From NCBI RefSeq assembly GCF_000384475.1, contig NZ_ARWB01000001.1, positions 3,785,039 to 3,849,038 of the forward strand: DNA of 64,000 nt, in the 5' to 3' direction. The notes under the pieces are model-generated. The model did not search any database, had not been told where the DNA came from, and worked only from the letters and a program-made list of their open reading frames with translations. Numbering within the stretch: position 1 is the stretch's first letter; each line of letters opens with the position of its first letter. The translations under genes and the position numbers were made by a program. Positions 63,369 through 64,000 of this stretch are shown in pieces. Source of the DNA: Methylopila sp. M107. Its GTDB lineage: Bacteria > Pseudomonadota > Alphaproteobacteria > Rhizobiales > Methylopilaceae.

Positions 63369-64000
63369 TCAGGCCTTCGCGGCCGCCATCGTGTAGTTCA
63401 CCGACATGTCCTCGCTCGGCGCCCAGGCGCTTTTCAGCGGCTCGAAGCGGATGCCGCGCTGGTCCGTCACGTCGAGGCCCGCCGCACGGGCCGCGATCCT
63501 GAGTTCCGCCGGCGTGACGAACTTGTCGTAGGAATGCGTCCCGACAGGCAGCCAGCGCAGCATGTATTCGGCGCCGACGATGACGAGCGCATGCGCCATC
63601 AGGGTCCGGTTGATGGTGGAGAACAGCGCGAGGCCGCCGGGCTTCACCAGCTTGCCGACCGTCGCGACGAAGCCGTCGACATTGGCGACGTGCTCGATCA
63701 CCTCGGACGCCACCACGATGTCGAAGGTCGCGCCTTCCGAAACGAGGTCCTCGGCCGCGCCCGCGCGATAGGCGATGTTGAGGCCGCTCTCGTTGGCGTG
63801 GTCGCCCGCGACCGCGATCAGGTCCGCCGCCGGGTCGACGCCTGAGACCTCGGCCCCGAGCCGCGCCAGCGGTTCGGCCAGCACGCCCGCGCCGCAGCCG
63901 ACGTCGAGCAGCGTCAATCCCGCGAGCGGGCGCATTCCGTTCGCGTCGCGGCCGAAGCGCGCGCAGGCGGCGTCGCGGAAAATGGAGACGCGGGCCGGAT
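63369..64000 (-). CDS. ubiG: Ubiquinone biosynthesis O-methyltransferase UbiG, 5' end outside the window
   Basis: The frame stays open to the window end, so the N-terminus is missing; about 209 residues are visible. LTLLDVGCGAGVLAEPLARL is the SAM motif, FDIVVASEVIEHVANVDGFV and GGLALFSTINRT follow, and GTHSYDKFVTPAELRIAARA is typical of UbiG. The upstream residues SIFRDAACARFGRDANGMRP also match. UbiG does both O-methylations in ubiquinone synthesis. ATG 63935 is internal and not the true start. Confidence 0.92.
   Translation of the reverse strand, partial: PARVSIFRDAACARFGRDANGMRPLAGLTLLDVGCGAGVLAEPLARLGAEVSGVDPAADLIAVAGDHANESGLNIAYRAGAAEDLVSEGATFDIVVASEVIEHVANVDGFVATVGKLVKPGGLALFSTINRTLMAHALVIVGAEYMLRWLPVGTHSYDKFVTPAELRIAARAAGLDVTDQRGIRFEPLKSAWAPSEDMSVNYTMAAAKA

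Overview
This window is a GC-rich chromosomal segment from an alphaproteobacterium, most likely order Hyphomicrobiales (Rhizobiales). The evidence is gene order: phoR-pstSCAB-phoU-phoB, the murA-DUF2948-hisD-UPF0262-phosphatase-infA-maf-yacG block, and the zapE-mdh-sucCD-sucA-odhB-lpdA TCA block. Family or genus cannot be fixed from the window alone. Nearly all of it is ordinary core chromosome. No rRNA, CRISPR array, transposase, integrase or prophage structural gene was seen.

Layout. 0-3.3 kb is the edge of a surface-polysaccharide region: two tandem sulfotransferase-like paralogues, a truncated small ORF and a hexapeptide acyltransferase, ending at a tRNA-Phe. 3.5-12.9 kb is a phosphate block: polyphosphate kinase 2 divergent from phoR, a clear three-repeat PHO box, then pstS-pstC-pstA-pstB-phoU-phoB. 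13-21.6 kb (minus strand) is the conserved murA/hisD/infA/maf/yacG operon, with an STT3-like membrane protein and a tiny basic protein upstream of murA. 22-29.5 kb holds a thioester alpha-2-macroglobulin and penicillin-binding protein 1C, the usual periplasmic defence and repair pair, followed by grpE. 30.2-32.2 kb is a palindromic repeat array and an AT-richer island with an unknown lipoprotein. 32.2-47.1 kb (minus strand) is an M23 peptidase and the TCA block, interrupted by small unknown genes and a plus-strand methyltransferase. 47.3-64 kb is mixed: rhamnosyltransferase-like protein, a small copper-type pair (Cys/Met protein plus DUF305), cutA, SleB-type hydrolase, two response regulators, L,D-transpeptidase, Bax-inhibitor-1 protein, glyoxalase, cupin, PPOX protein, pyrF, polyprenyl synthase, mtgA, rpmF, DUF6882, three small secreted proteins (one frameshifted) and the start-truncated ubiG.

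How the genes work together. The Pho block senses phosphate (PstSCAB, PhoU, PhoR), responds through PhoB at the PHO box, and sits beside a polyphosphate enzyme. The TCA block gives 2-oxoglutarate dehydrogenase (SucA, OdhB, Lpd), succinyl-CoA synthetase and malate dehydrogenase, with a twin palindromic operator in front of sucCD. Cell-wall genes are numerous: murA, pbpC, mtgA, SleB, an L,D-transpeptidase and an M23 peptidase.

The least explained material is the set of structured intergenic repeats. Two families (A, about 160 bp with four hairpin tips; B, about 95 bp bounded by GTCAT/ATGAC) recur throughout, and their tips change sequence between copies while staying self-complementary. Some copies touch gene starts, as at the M23 peptidase and pbpC. 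No mobilising enzyme for them is present here.
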